From positions 620,001-684,000 of the forward strand of contig CAVRXU010000008.1 in assembly GCA_963725155.1 (NCBI GenBank): a stretch of 64,000 nucleotides of DNA, written 5' to 3'. Below are positions 1 to 8,063 of the stretch, in pieces. The first letter of the stretch is position 1. Each line of letters opens with the position of its first letter. This DNA comes from DATDAH01 sp963725155. Its GTDB lineage: Bacteria; Actinomycetota; Acidimicrobiia; Acidimicrobiales; DATDAH01. The notes under the pieces are model-generated. The model did no database searches. It saw nothing but the letters and a program-made list of their open reading frames with translations, and was not told the DNA's origin. The position numbers and the translations under genes were made by a program.

Positions 1-464
1 GCGTCCCAGGCCACGAAGGCACCGGAGTGGACGTCGAAGGCCGTGCAGGCGTAGTCCCGCTCCGGCCAGTCGGCGCCGAGGCTCAGGCCGACCATGCCGA
101 CGAACTGCTCCTCAGGGATCGTCTCCGCCGCCAGCGCCTTCTGGCCGAGCTCCCGCACGATCTCGTCATGGGGACGGGCGCCGGTCAGCCCCTCGAAGAT
201 GGCGGTGCCGATCGTCATCAGGGCGTCGGCGTCGACCGCGGGCGCCCCGTCGCGCGGGCTGGACACGGTCGAGCTGGCCGTGAACAGGTCGGCCGGCGCG
301 TCGCCCCGGGCCAGGCGGGCCCCCACGATGGAGCCCGCAGACGTGCCGACGATGCGGTCGGCGTCGCTCAGGTCGACCCCGGCGTCGGCGAGGCCGGCCA
401 GGAGACCGGCCTCCCATGCCACACCGACCGGACCACCACCGCCGAGGACGAGTGCCTTGCTCAT
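1..464 (-). CDS. Patatin-like phospholipase family protein (3' end outside window)
   Basis: The reading frame starts at an ATG at 464 and runs off the left edge with no stop, so about 154 N-terminal residues are visible. It shows the glycine-rich oxyanion-hole motif GGGGPVG at residues 8-14 and the nucleophile elbow GTSAGS at 40-45, with Ser42 as the likely catalytic serine. This is the Ser/Asp lipid acyl hydrolase fold of patatins. The catalytic Asp (DGG/DGA) would lie beyond the window. Only 10 bases separate it from the upstream VOC gene on the same strand, so the two are probably cotranscribed with the alpha/beta hydrolase at 1270-1995. The substrate cannot be read from the sequence. Confidence 0.88.
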   Translation of the reverse strand, partial: MSKALVLGGGGPVGVAWEAGLLAGLADAGVDLSDADRIVGTSAGSIVGARLARGDAPADLFTASSTVSSPRDGAPAVDADALMTIGTAIFEGLTGARPHDEIVRELGQKALAAETIPEEQFVGMVGLSLGADWPERDYACTAFDVHSGAFVAWD

Positions 465-474
465 GGCGCCCTTG

Positions 475-1257
475 TTACCAGGGGTGACGCTCGACCAGCT
501 CCACCTGGTAGCCGTCGGGGTCGGCGACGAAGCCGATCGTGACCGGCCAACGCTCCATCCGGGTCGGCTCCATCACCGAGGCGTGACCGCCGGCAAGGGC
601 GGCGGCGTAGGTGCCGGCGATGTCGTCGGTGTTCACGTAGAGCTTCCAGAGCGCCGTCCCCATGGTGATGGGCCCGGCCTGGTCGTCCTGCTGGGCCAGC
701 TGGACCTTGCCCCCCTTGTCGGGGTGCTCCAGGATCGCCTCCTTGGCCCCGGCGATGTCGGTGCGGCTGGTGCAGGTCAGGCCGAGGGTCTCGTAGAAGG
801 CAACCGTGGTGTCGAGATCAGTGACGTTGATGCAGTACTGACCGAGCCACGCCGGCGTCGTGTCGTCACCGTCGAGCCAGGGATGGCGCTGGACGAGCTC
901 GACCAGGTAGCCGTCCCGTTCCTTCACGAAGCTGACGCTGGTCGGCCACTGCTCCATGCGCATCGGAGCCATGACCTCCTCAGCGCCGGCCGCGAGGGCG
1001 GCGGCGTGGGTGGCCCCGATGTCGTTGGTGTTCACGTAGAGCTTCCAGAACGCATTGCCCATGTCCAGCGGACCGTCCTGGTCCTTCTGCTGGGCGAACT
1101 GGACCTTGCCGCCCTTGCCCACGGTCTCGACGATGGCCTCGCCCACGGTGTCGATCTGGGTCCGGCTGGTGCATTCGAGGCCGAGCGACTCGTAGAAGGC
1201 CACGGTCGCATCCAGGTCGGTGACGTTGATGCAGTACTGCCCGATCCAGCTCGCCAT
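475..1257 (-). CDS. Tandem-domain VOC (glyoxalase-fold) protein
   Basis: The 260-residue protein contains two VOC domains in tandem, at about residues 4-125 and 136-258. Each opens with nearly the same stretch (QYCINVTDLD, then AFYE or AFYES and GL.CTSRT) and closes with a VELV.RHPW segment holding the usual metal-ligand Glu. The repeats are so alike that they look like a recent internal duplication. The first ligand position, normally His, is Gln in both halves. Related two-domain VOC proteins act as ring-cleavage dioxygenases or lactoylglutathione-lyase-like enzymes; the reaction here is unknown. A TAGAGT box lies 9 bases before the ATG, so it may also have its own leaderless promoter inside the hydrolase-VOC-patatin operon. 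Confidence 0.88.
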   Translation of the reverse strand: MASWIGQYCINVTDLDATVAFYESLGLECTSRTQIDTVGEAIVETVGKGGKVQFAQQKDQDGPLDMGNAFWKLYVNTNDIGATHAAALAAGAEEVMAPMRMEQWPTSVSFVKERDGYLVELVQRHPWLDGDDTTPAWLGQYCINVTDLDTTVAFYETLGLTCTSRTDIAGAKEAILEHPDKGGKVQLAQQDDQAGPITMGTALWKLYVNTDDIAGTYAAALAGGHASVMEPTRMERWPVTIGFVADPDGYQVELVERHPW

Positions 1258-1269
1258 CAGTTTTCTACT

Positions 1270-1995
1270 CTAGTTCAGAAACTCCTGGAGCAAGGCCGAG
1301 AACGCGGCCGGGCGGGTCACCGGCGGGATGTGGCCACAGTCCCAGTCCAGGACCGTCGGCGTGCCGGGGAGGCGACCGATCATCTCGTCCTGCAGGGCCG
1401 GGGGAACCGCCCGGTCGAGGCTGGCCCGGACGTAGGTGATCGGCGCCGCCACCGTGGACCAGGTCACCGGGTCGAAGTAGACGTTGAAGGAGTCCTCGAC
1501 CAGCCGCTCGAACACGAAGGCGAGCGTCTCGTCGTCCAGCCGCTCGCCGTAGGCCTCCCGCAGGGCCTCGGGATCCTCGGGGACGGGGGCGACCAGGCGC
1601 TGGCCCTCGGACCGGGCCCACTCGACGCCCGCCACCATCCGCTCCCGGTGGCTGGCCTTCATGCAATCCAGCCCGGTGCCCCCTTCGGGAGGGACCGAGG
1701 CGGAGGAGAGGACGACCGCGGTGACCCGGTCACCCAGGAGGTCGACGACCCGGGGCACGACCAGCCCGCCCGACGAGTGGGCCACGACCACGACCGGCCC
1801 CTCGGAGGCCGCCGCCCACAGGTCGGCCGCAACCGATGCCGCCCCGTCGTCGAGGGTCACGGTCATCAGGTCGGCCGGACGGTTTCCCCGCCCCGGCAGG
1901 TCGACGGCGACCGCGGCCGGCCCGACCCGCTCGACGACCCGGTCCCAGAACCGCGCCGTCGACGCCCCGCCATGGATCAGCAGCGCCGACGTCAT
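1270..1995 (-). CDS. Alpha/beta hydrolase
   Basis: A 241-residue alpha/beta hydrolase of normal length for single-domain esterases. The N-terminal IHGG oxyanion motif is at residues 7-10, the nucleophile elbow AHSSG at 72-76 (Ser74), and the C-terminal CGH with the probable catalytic His222. It resembles small salicylate-esterase/hydroxynitrile-lyase-like proteins that end in CGHxP. It is the first gene of a minus-strand group with the VOC protein (12-base gap) and patatin. A purine-rich GGGAG precedes the ATG. The substrate is not predictable. Confidence 0.9.
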   Translation of the reverse strand: MTSALLIHGGASTARFWDRVVERVGPAAVAVDLPGRGNRPADLMTVTLDDGAASVAADLWAAASEGPVVVVAHSSGGLVVPRVVDLLGDRVTAVVLSSASVPPEGGTGLDCMKASHRERMVAGVEWARSEGQRLVAPVPEDPEALREAYGERLDDETLAFVFERLVEDSFNVYFDPVTWSTVAAPITYVRASLDRAVPPALQDEMIGRLPGTPTVLDWDCGHIPPVTRPAAFSALLQEFLN

Positions 1996-2013
1996 CTCCC
2001 GCCCTCACCCCCC

Positions 2014-2063
2014 GTTCTGGAACCTGAACCTCGCGGCCCACCACGAACGAGAGGTTCCAGAAC
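2014..2063. repeat. GTTCTGG-type inverted repeat, copy A
   Basis: Two 12-base arms, GTTCTGGAACCT and AGGTTCCAGAAC, are separated by 26 bases. It lies between the 3' end of the class II aldolase gene and the start of the hydrolase gene. At least five further elements in this window (36268, 38901, 45335, 59214, 60081) share the same outer GTTCTGG/CCAGAAC ends. A terminator or REP-like role fits the position, but there is no T-tract. Confidence 0.8.
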
Positions 2064-2087
2064 CGATGAGCGGGTCATGACCGACCC

Positions 2088-2819
2088 TCAGCCGGGCAGC
2101 AGGCTCGGATCGGCGCGGAGCTCGCGGCGGGCTGCCGCCTCCCAGAAGCCACGAAAGCCCTCGCCGTCGCCGCCTGCGAAGAAGCCCAGGACGGCCGGGG
2201 GCAACTCCTCGCCGCCACCGCCGACCTCGGTCAGCCACGCCGTGCGGCTACGGGACTCGAAGGCCACGGCCCGCTGGTGAGCGGCCCGGATGGAGCCCCC
2301 CAGGATGAACACGCCGTGGTGGGCCAGGATCGCCAGGTCGGCGTCGCCCATGGCGGCGATGGCCTTGGCCGCCGACGACGGGTCGTTGACGGCGCCGCCG
2401 TACTCGTCGACCAGCGCCGCCGTGCCGCCCCCCAGGACCGAGCTCTGGTCGTGGCGACCAGGCAGGCGGCCGAGGTCGGCCCAGACCGTGCCCCATCGGG
2501 GATGGTGATGGACGGCGACCTGCACGTCGGGCCGGGCCCGGTGCAGCTCGAGGTGCAGCGGGATGCCCAGCGGTACCGGCCAGTCACCCTCGACCACGTT
2601 GCCCTCGAGGTCGATGCGGATCACGTCCTGGGGCCGGAACTCCTCCCAGGTCAGGAGCCACGGGTTGCACAGCAGCGTGCCGTCACCCTGGTTGACCGTG
2701 ATGTGGCCCGCCAGATGGTCGTCGTAGCCCTCCCGCCAGAGGGTGCGGGCCAGCAGCACCATCTCGGTCCGGATGTCGAGCTCCGGCAGCAGCCGGTCAC
2801 GCGTCGGTTCGAAGTTCAT
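2088..2819 (-). CDS. Class II aldolase/adducin family protein
   Basis: A 243-residue protein with the zinc-binding pattern of the fuculose-phosphate aldolase/adducin fold: HLAGH near residues 35-39, the HHH cluster at 104-106 and HHG at 167-169. Family enzymes cleave or decarboxylate small hydroxy-acid or sugar-phosphate substrates using Zn2+. Members in catabolic neighbourhoods are often of unknown specificity, and that holds here. It is divergent from the SDR at 2850, with only 30 bases between the starts and overlapping -10 boxes. Confidence 0.88.
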   Translation of the reverse strand: MNFEPTRDRLLPELDIRTEMVLLARTLWREGYDDHLAGHITVNQGDGTLLCNPWLLTWEEFRPQDVIRIDLEGNVVEGDWPVPLGIPLHLELHRARPDVQVAVHHHPRWGTVWADLGRLPGRHDQSSVLGGGTAALVDEYGGAVNDPSSAAKAIAAMGDADLAILAHHGVFILGGSIRAAHQRAVAFESRSRTAWLTEVGGGGEELPPAVLGFFAGGDGEGFRGFWEAAARRELRADPSLLPG

Positions 2820-2833
2820 GTCAGTGGATTGAG

Positions 2834-2841
2834 TCTAGATT
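2834..2841. promoter_or_regulatory. Overlapping divergent -10 boxes
   Basis: TAGATT (plus, 2836-2841) is 8 bases before the GTG at 2850. On the other strand TAGACT (2839-2834) is 14 bases before the ATG of the aldolase. They share the central TCTAGA, so RNA polymerase could occupy only one direction at a time. Confidence 0.45.
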
Positions 2842-2849
2842 CACCCCGC

Positions 2850-3602
2850 GTGGGGGGTCGTCTGGAGGGCAAGGTCGCCATCGTCACCGGGGCCGCCCGC
2901 GGCCAAGGTGAGGCCGAAGCCCGCCTGTTCGTCGCCGAAGGGGCGCGGGTGGTGGCCACCGACGTCCTGACCGACGCGGTCGAGGCCGTGGCCGCCGACC
3001 TCGGGGACGAGGCGATCGCGCTGACCCACGACGTGGCCGACGCCGACGCCTGGGCTTCGGTGGTCGCCGCGGCGATGGACGTCTTCGGCGGCGTCGACGT
3101 GCTCGTCAACAACGCCGGCATCCACTGGATCCGGGCGATGGTGGACGAAGACCCGGCCGACCTCGAGCGCCTGCTGCGGGTGAACCTGGTCGGCCCCTAC
3201 ATCGGGATGCAGACCGTGGTCCCGGCCATGCAGGAGCGGGGCGGTGGCTCGATCGTCAACATCTCGTCCTTCGCCGGGCTGGCCGGGGCCTGGGGCCACA
3301 GCGCCTACTGCGCCTCGAAGTGGGGGCTGCGGGGCATCACCAAGACCGCGGCCATCGAACTGGGGCCGCTCGGGATACGGGTCAACTCCGTCCACCCCGG
3401 CCCCATCGACACCGCGATGCTGCCGGTGCCGGCCGACGCTCCGATGTTCACCGCCTACCCGTTGGGTCGGGCGGGTACCGCCGACGAGGTGGCCGAAGCG
3501 GTCCTCTTCCTGGCCTCCGACGCCTCGTCCTACCTGACCGGGGCCGAGCTGGCCGTGGACGGCGGGCTGGCCGCCGGCACCGTGCCCCGAGCCACGCACT
3601 GA
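2850..3602 (+). CDS. SDR family oxidoreductase
   Basis: Classical short-chain dehydrogenase of 250 residues. The cofactor motif TGAARGQG is at 13-20, NNAG follows strand 4, and the catalytic Ser-Tyr-Lys set appears as NISS and YCASK, followed by PGPIDT. The C-terminus YLTGAELAVDGG is typical of the FabG/hydroxysteroid-dehydrogenase-like group. The open frame extends far upstream, but family alignment (GRLEGKVAIVTG at the N-terminus) and the -10 box at 2836 favour the GTG at 2850. It is followed 52 bases later by a P450 on the same strand. Confidence 0.92.
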   Translation: MGGRLEGKVAIVTGAARGQGEAEARLFVAEGARVVATDVLTDAVEAVAADLGDEAIALTHDVADADAWASVVAAAMDVFGGVDVLVNNAGIHWIRAMVDEDPADLERLLRVNLVGPYIGMQTVVPAMQERGGGSIVNISSFAGLAGAWGHSAYCASKWGLRGITKTAAIELGPLGIRVNSVHPGPIDTAMLPVPADAPMFTAYPLGRAGTADEVAEAVLFLASDASSYLTGAELAVDGGLAAGTVPRATH

Positions 3603-3642
3603 GCCTCCGGGACCGCCCGGGCGGGCGGAATCCCGGGTCAAG

Positions 3643-3648
3643 TATCGT
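3643..3648 (+). promoter_or_regulatory. Putative -10 box of the P450 gene
   Basis: TATCGT lies 6 bases before the ATG at 3655, the spacing expected for a leaderless transcript. No convincing -35 is seen. Confidence 0.35.
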
Positions 3649-3654
3649 GCGTCC

Positions 3655-4857
3655 ATGACGACGGTCGAGTCCGAGGCCAGCGAGCTCTACTGGGACCCGT
3701 TCGACACCGAGATCGACGCCCACCCGTACGAGATCTGGCGCCGGATGCGGGACGAGGCGCCCGTCTACCGCAACGACACCTACGACTTCTGGGCCCTGTC
3801 TCGCTACGCCGACGTCGAAGCGGCCCACAGGGACCCCGCCACGTACTCCTCCGCCCAGGGCACGGTGCTCGAGCTCATGGGCAAGGGCATGCCGCAGAGC
3901 ATGATCTTCATGGACCCGCCCGAGCACGGTCGGCTGCGGACATTGGTCTCCCGGGCCTTCACCCCGAGGCGCATCGACGGCCTCCAGCCCCACATCCGGG
4001 ACCTCTGCGCCGACCTGCTCGACCCGCACGTCGGCGGCGACGGGTTCGACTTCGTGCAGGACTTCGGGGCCCAGCTGCCGTCCATGGTCATCTCCGAGCT
4101 GCTCGGCGTCCCCGACGACCAACGGGAGGCCGTGCGCGAGGCCATCGACGGCACCTTCCACATCGAGCCCGGCGTCGGCATGATCAACGACGTCTCGCTC
4201 GAGGCCCGGATCCGGCTCTGGGGGCACCTCGAGGCGATCATCGCCGACCGCCGGGCCCACCCCCGCGACGACATGATCACCGACCTGGTCCAGGCGGAGA
4301 TGGCGGAAGAGGACGGCTCGACCCGGCGGCTCGACGATGAGGAGTGCGGCAACTTCGTCAACCTGTTGGTCAGCGCCGGCACCGAAACCGTGGCCCGCCT
4401 GCTCGGTTGGGCGGCCATGACCCTCGACGCCCACCCCGACCAGCGGGCCGAGCTGGCGGCCGACCCCGGACTGCTGCCCAACGCCGTCGACGAGCTGCTG
4501 CGCTACGAGGCCCCCTCCCCCGTTCAGGGCCGGTGGACGACGCGCGACATCCAGGTCCACGACACGATCATCCCCAAGGACAGCAAAGTCGTCCTGCTGA
4601 CCGGCTCGGCCGGGCGGGACGAGCGCAAGTACCCCGACGCCGAGCGCTTCGACATCCACCGCGCCTTCGACAACCACGTGTCCTTCGGCTACGGCATCCA
4701 CTTCTGCATCGGCGCCGCCCTGGCCCGCATGGAGGGCCGCATCGCGCTGGAGGAGGTCCTGGCCCGCTTCCCCGAGTGGCAGGTCGACCACGACAACGCC
4801 AACCGCCTCCACACCAGCACGGTGCGGGGCTGGATCAACGTGCCTGTCCGCGTCTGA
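3655..4857 (+). CDS. Cytochrome P450
   Basis: A soluble bacterial class I P450 of 400 residues. It has the I-helix oxygen-activation motif AGTET at 241-245, the K-helix ExxR (E280 to R283) and the heme loop FGYGIHFCIG with Cys351 as the thiolate ligand. Length and motifs are complete. It probably hydroxylates a hydrophobic substrate using a ferredoxin/reductase pair encoded elsewhere; none is present in the window. Neighbours are an SDR upstream and a DUF427 protein downstream. The subfamily is not assigned. Confidence 0.95.
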   Translation: MTTVESEASELYWDPFDTEIDAHPYEIWRRMRDEAPVYRNDTYDFWALSRYADVEAAHRDPATYSSAQGTVLELMGKGMPQSMIFMDPPEHGRLRTLVSRAFTPRRIDGLQPHIRDLCADLLDPHVGGDGFDFVQDFGAQLPSMVISELLGVPDDQREAVREAIDGTFHIEPGVGMINDVSLEARIRLWGHLEAIIADRRAHPRDDMITDLVQAEMAEEDGSTRRLDDEECGNFVNLLVSAGTETVARLLGWAAMTLDAHPDQRAELAADPGLLPNAVDELLRYEAPSPVQGRWTTRDIQVHDTIIPKDSKVVLLTGSAGRDERKYPDAERFDIHRAFDNHVSFGYGIHFCIGAALARMEGRIALEEVLARFPEWQVDHDNANRLHTSTVRGWINVPVRV

Positions 4858-4868
4858 CCTCGAGCCGG

Positions 4869-4882
4869 CCCCCGGCTGGGGG
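4869..4882 (+). terminator. Possible terminator hairpin after the P450 gene
   Basis: CCCCC, a 4-base GGCT loop, then GGGGG, starting 12 bases after the P450 stop. It has no T-run, so the call is weak. Confidence 0.25.
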
Positions 4883-4962
4883 AGGTCAGCCCCCGTTGTG
4901 GCGCGCTCGGCCAGCCGAGACAATGCGTGAGACCTCGCCCTTCGCGCCCGAGGAGACACGAC

Positions 4963-5751
4963 ATGCCCGTCGACGAGCCGTGGAACATGAAGACGCCCCG
5001 ACCGCACGTCGAGCCGTCGGCGCGTTGGATCCGGACCCGGGTGGGTGAGACGGACCTGGCCGACAGCCGGCGGGCGATGCTCCTGGCCTGGTACGGCCCC
5101 GGACGCCTGCCGACCTACTGCCTTCCGCCCGACGACGTCGTCACCGACGGGTTCAGCCCGTCGGTGGGATCCGGCGCCGAGGACTTCCTGGTCGACCATG
5201 ACATCGACATCGACGGCCGGGTCCTCCCCCGGGCCGCCCGCCTGTTCCGGGATCCGCCTTCCCCGATGCGCAACCTGGACGGCCACTGGACGTTCACCTG
5301 GGGCCAGGGTGTGGCCTGGTTCGAGGAGGCGATGGAGGTCCACGTCCACGCCAAGGACACGTCGAAGCGGGTCGACGTCCTGCCCAGCGATCGCCACGTG
5401 CGGGTCGAGCTCGACGGCGAGGTCGTCGCCGAGTCCAGCCGGCCCCACGCGCTGTTCGAGAGCTGGCTGCCGACCCGTTGGTACCTCCCGCCGGACGATG
5501 TGAACGACGACCTGCTCCTGGCGTCGAACACCACGAGCGACTGCCCCTACAAGGGCCACGCCACGTACTGGTCGGTGCAGACGGCGACGGGGCTCCACCC
5601 GGACGTGCTCTGGACCTACACGGACCCGGTCGTGGAGTGCCCCCGGATCGCGGGCCTGATCTCGTTCTTCAACGAGCGGGTGGACCTGGTCGTCGACGGC
5701 GACCTCCAGGATCGGCCCGTCACCCCATGGTCACAGGGAGCACCGCCCTAG
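4963..5751 (+). CDS. DUF427 domain-containing protein (tandem domain)
   Basis: A 262-residue protein. Residues about 130-255 form a full DUF427 domain: VRVELDGEVVAESSRP, then the YLPPDDV, DCPYKGHATYWSV and WTYTDP segments. The first half carries a second, degraded copy of the same fold, seen in ADSRRAMLL and CLPPDDVVTDGF. DUF427 proteins have a small beta-tent fold of unknown function. The start at 4963 is chosen because the GAGGAG at about 4950-4954 gives a ribosome site; the frame is also open upstream to 4927. Its stop overlaps that of the convergent Rieske gene by 4 bases. Confidence 0.85.
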   Translation: MPVDEPWNMKTPRPHVEPSARWIRTRVGETDLADSRRAMLLAWYGPGRLPTYCLPPDDVVTDGFSPSVGSGAEDFLVDHDIDIDGRVLPRAARLFRDPPSPMRNLDGHWTFTWGQGVAWFEEAMEVHVHAKDTSKRVDVLPSDRHVRVELDGEVVAESSRPHALFESWLPTRWYLPPDDVNDDLLLASNTTSDCPYKGHATYWSVQTATGLHPDVLWTYTDPVVECPRIAGLISFFNERVDLVVDGDLQDRPVTPWSQGAPP

Positions 5752-6824
5752 TCGTCCATGACCTCGGCTTCGTCGGCGGGGTCGTAGTTGGAATAGAACT
5801 GCCGGGACCAGCGGCGGTGCTCGAGGATGTACTTCTCGCTCTTCGTGAGCACGGGGCGGGGGCGGTAGATCTTGTTCTCCCAGATGGGGATGTCCTGACT
5901 GACACCGGCGCAGAAGGCGTCGGCCGCCTCCTTCACCGAGGCCTCACCGTTGGCCTTGGGCGCGGTGAAGACCCAGCGCACGAGGACGTTCTCCTCGTCG
6001 ATGGGCGTGGTCGAGGACAGGAAGGTGACCCAGCCCTTGATGCGCAGGACGCCGAGGCCGAGGCCGTAGCCCTCCCGCACGAAGTTGCCGTCCTGACCGA
6101 CCGTGCGCTTGTAGGTGCCGTCGACGAAGAAGTCGTCCTCGGGGATGGCGTCGGTGCCGTGGACGTAGCGGAAGTGGGCGAAGTCCACGTTGTTCTCGGC
6201 CATGTCCTGGCAGGGCACGGCGATCTCGAACTCGCGGCAGTCGATCGGAGTCCAGTCGGGGCTGGAGAACTCCTCGACCTCGGGGACCTCGTAGAACGGC
6301 GCCTCGCCCTCAGCGTGGTGCCAGGCCCAGATCATCTGGTTGCGCTCGACGGTCGGGTACGTGCGGGCGTGGGCCTTGGACGGGATGCGGTCGCTGGTCG
6401 AGTACGGGATTTCGACGCACTGGCCGTCGGGGCCGAACGACCAACCGTGGAACGGGCAGCGCAGGCACTCGTCCTCCACCTTGCCGCCGACGGCCAGGTG
6501 GGCACCGAGGTGCGGGCAGTGGGCATCGAGGACCCGGGGCTGGCCCGAGGCCGTCCGGTACAGGACCAGGTCCCGGCCGAACAGGTAGAGGGCCTTCACC
6601 TGCCCGGGATCCAGCTCGTCGGACCGGGAGACGATGAACCAGCCGTTGGGCACGGGGAACGGGAAGCGCCGGCCCCGCTGCCGCGTGACCTTGAGGCGGA
6701 GTGTCGGATCGGTGACCATCGCCGCGTCGCGGGGCATCGGCAGGCCCGTCAGCCCCTCCCGGGCCTCGGACTCGCGGCGGGACGGCGGCGGTGGCTTCTT
6801 GAGCAGCTCGGAGACGTCAGTCAC
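5748..6824 (-). CDS. Rieske-type oxygenase, DAF-36/Neverland-like (steroid oxygenase family)
   Basis: A 358-residue Rieske non-heme iron oxygenase alpha subunit. The 2Fe-2S site is CPHLGAH (Cys103, His105) and CPFHGW (Cys123, His126). The mononuclear iron site is NNVDFAHFRYVH with Asp214, His217 and His222. From memory of the family, the Rieske and linker region (CPHLGAH, GGKVED, PFHGWSF, WHHAEGE) resembles DAF-36/Neverland cholesterol 7-desaturases more than KshA, which has CRHMGG. A sterol-like substrate is therefore inferred, not shown. The GTG at 6824 is used; it overlaps the end of the amidohydrolase gene by 8 bases, so the two are probably coupled. A reductase partner is not in the window. 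Confidence 0.88.
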   Translation of the reverse strand: MTDVSELLKKPPPPSRRESEAREGLTGLPMPRDAAMVTDPTLRLKVTRQRGRRFPFPVPNGWFIVSRSDELDPGQVKALYLFGRDLVLYRTASGQPRVLDAHCPHLGAHLAVGGKVEDECLRCPFHGWSFGPDGQCVEIPYSTSDRIPSKAHARTYPTVERNQMIWAWHHAEGEAPFYEVPEVEEFSSPDWTPIDCREFEIAVPCQDMAENNVDFAHFRYVHGTDAIPEDDFFVDGTYKRTVGQDGNFVREGYGLGLGVLRIKGWVTFLSSTTPIDEENVLVRWVFTAPKANGEASVKEAADAFCAGVSQDIPIWENKIYRPRPVLTKSEKYILEHRRWSRQFYSNYDPADEAEVMDD

Positions 6825-8063
6825 GGTCCTCGGGGACCTCCTGTAGCGGGATCTCGCCGTGGATGTCCTCGACGAGGGGGCCGATGCGCTCGACCAGCGG
6901 AGCCAGGGCGGCGGTGTCGATTCCGTACAGGCCGACCGCATTCTGACCCAGGATCTGGCGGCACTCGTCACGGGGGACGTCCTTGAAGCGGCGCCGGACC
7001 AGCTCCCGGGTGTAGGGGAAGGTGCCTTCGGGGTGCGGGAAGTCGTTGCCCCAGAGGAGGTTGCCGATACCGACCTCGTGGCGGCGGCCGATGTCCTCCA
7101 CCCCCGGCGTCGAGGCGGCGAAGAAGCAGTTGCGGTCGATGTACTCGCTCGGCTTCATCGCTGATCTGCTCGCGGAAGGCGTCGCCCATCTTCCTGGTGT
7201 TGTGGCCGCCGAGGTACTTCTCGTCCATCTTGCGCGACGAGGTCGGGCACCCACCAGGCCCCGTTCTCGGCGATCACGTAGCGGAGGTCGGGGTGGCGCT
7301 CGAAGACGCCGGCCCAGAGCAGGACCCAGAGCGGGCGGGCCGCCCACCAGTAGGCCTCGGTGGCGTAGATGGCCATGAAGCCGGGGCCGATCTCGTAGTC
7401 GGCCGGTCCGGCCCCGGAGTGGGTGTGCAGCACCAGGCCCCGCTCGGCTCGACCGCGGCCCAGACCGGCTCGTAGACGGGCTCGTGGTAGGCCGGGCTCG
7501 TCGATCCAACGGGTCGGGATCATCACCCCGCGCAGGCCCCGGTCGGCGGCCTCGTGGATCTCGGTCACGGCGGCATCGACGTCGACCACGATCGGGACCA
7601 CGGCGACCCCGATGCGGCGGTGCGGTTCCTTGGCGCAGAAGTCGGCGAGCCAGCGGTTGTGGGCCCGGGCCCCGGCGAAGACCAGCTCGGGGTCACAGCC
7701 GGTGGGGTTGCCCAGCCCGGAGCCGAAGGGTGAGCTGGCCACCCGGCCGGTGCCGAGCACGTCGGCGTCGGGGAAGAGCACCTCGGCGGCCACACCCTCA
7801 CCGTCCAGCCGCTCGTTGCGGGCGTCGGAGTCGTAGGCCGCGTGCAGGCCACCGTCGCCGGTCTTGGCCTCCCACTCCTTGCGGAAGTCCTGGTTCATCG
7901 ACTGCTGGAACTCGCGGATGACGCCGAGCTCGGCCTGGTGGGCGTCGAACTGCGGGTGGTAGGCCTCGTCGAGGTACTCGCGGTAGTGCTCGGCCGGCGG
8001 GCCGGTGTGGCCGTCGGAGGAGATCAGCAGGTAGCGGCCGTCGGTCGTGAGCTCGGTGTTCAC
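6817..8063 (-). pseudogene. Amidohydrolase family protein (ACMSD-like), interrupted by frameshifts
   Basis: Read across three frames, this is a full amidohydrolase of about 415 residues. The N-terminal part has ISSDGHTG; the middle has LHTHSGAG; the C-terminal part has LLWGNDFPHPEGTFP with the metal-ligand Asp. The frame changes at about 7494 (one extra base), about 7448 (one missing), about 7230 and about 7160 (one extra base, at ATCAGCGATG). There is no in-frame stop inside any of the conserved pieces, so this is either very recent decay or sequence error. The gene overlaps the SDR upstream (ATGA) and the Rieske gene downstream. Full-length relatives are at 48811, 51090 and 60148. Confidence 0.8.

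Noticed and set aside
94..2280. A 728-codon open frame on the plus strand
   Set aside because: It runs antisense to the patatin, VOC, hydrolase and aldolase genes, which have clear motifs; its own translation is low-complexity and matches no family. Long antisense frames are expected at this GC content.
3448..5598. A 716-codon minus-strand open frame opposite the P450
   Set aside because: Antisense shadow of the P450 and DUF427 genes with Arg/Gly/Pro-rich sequence and no domain.
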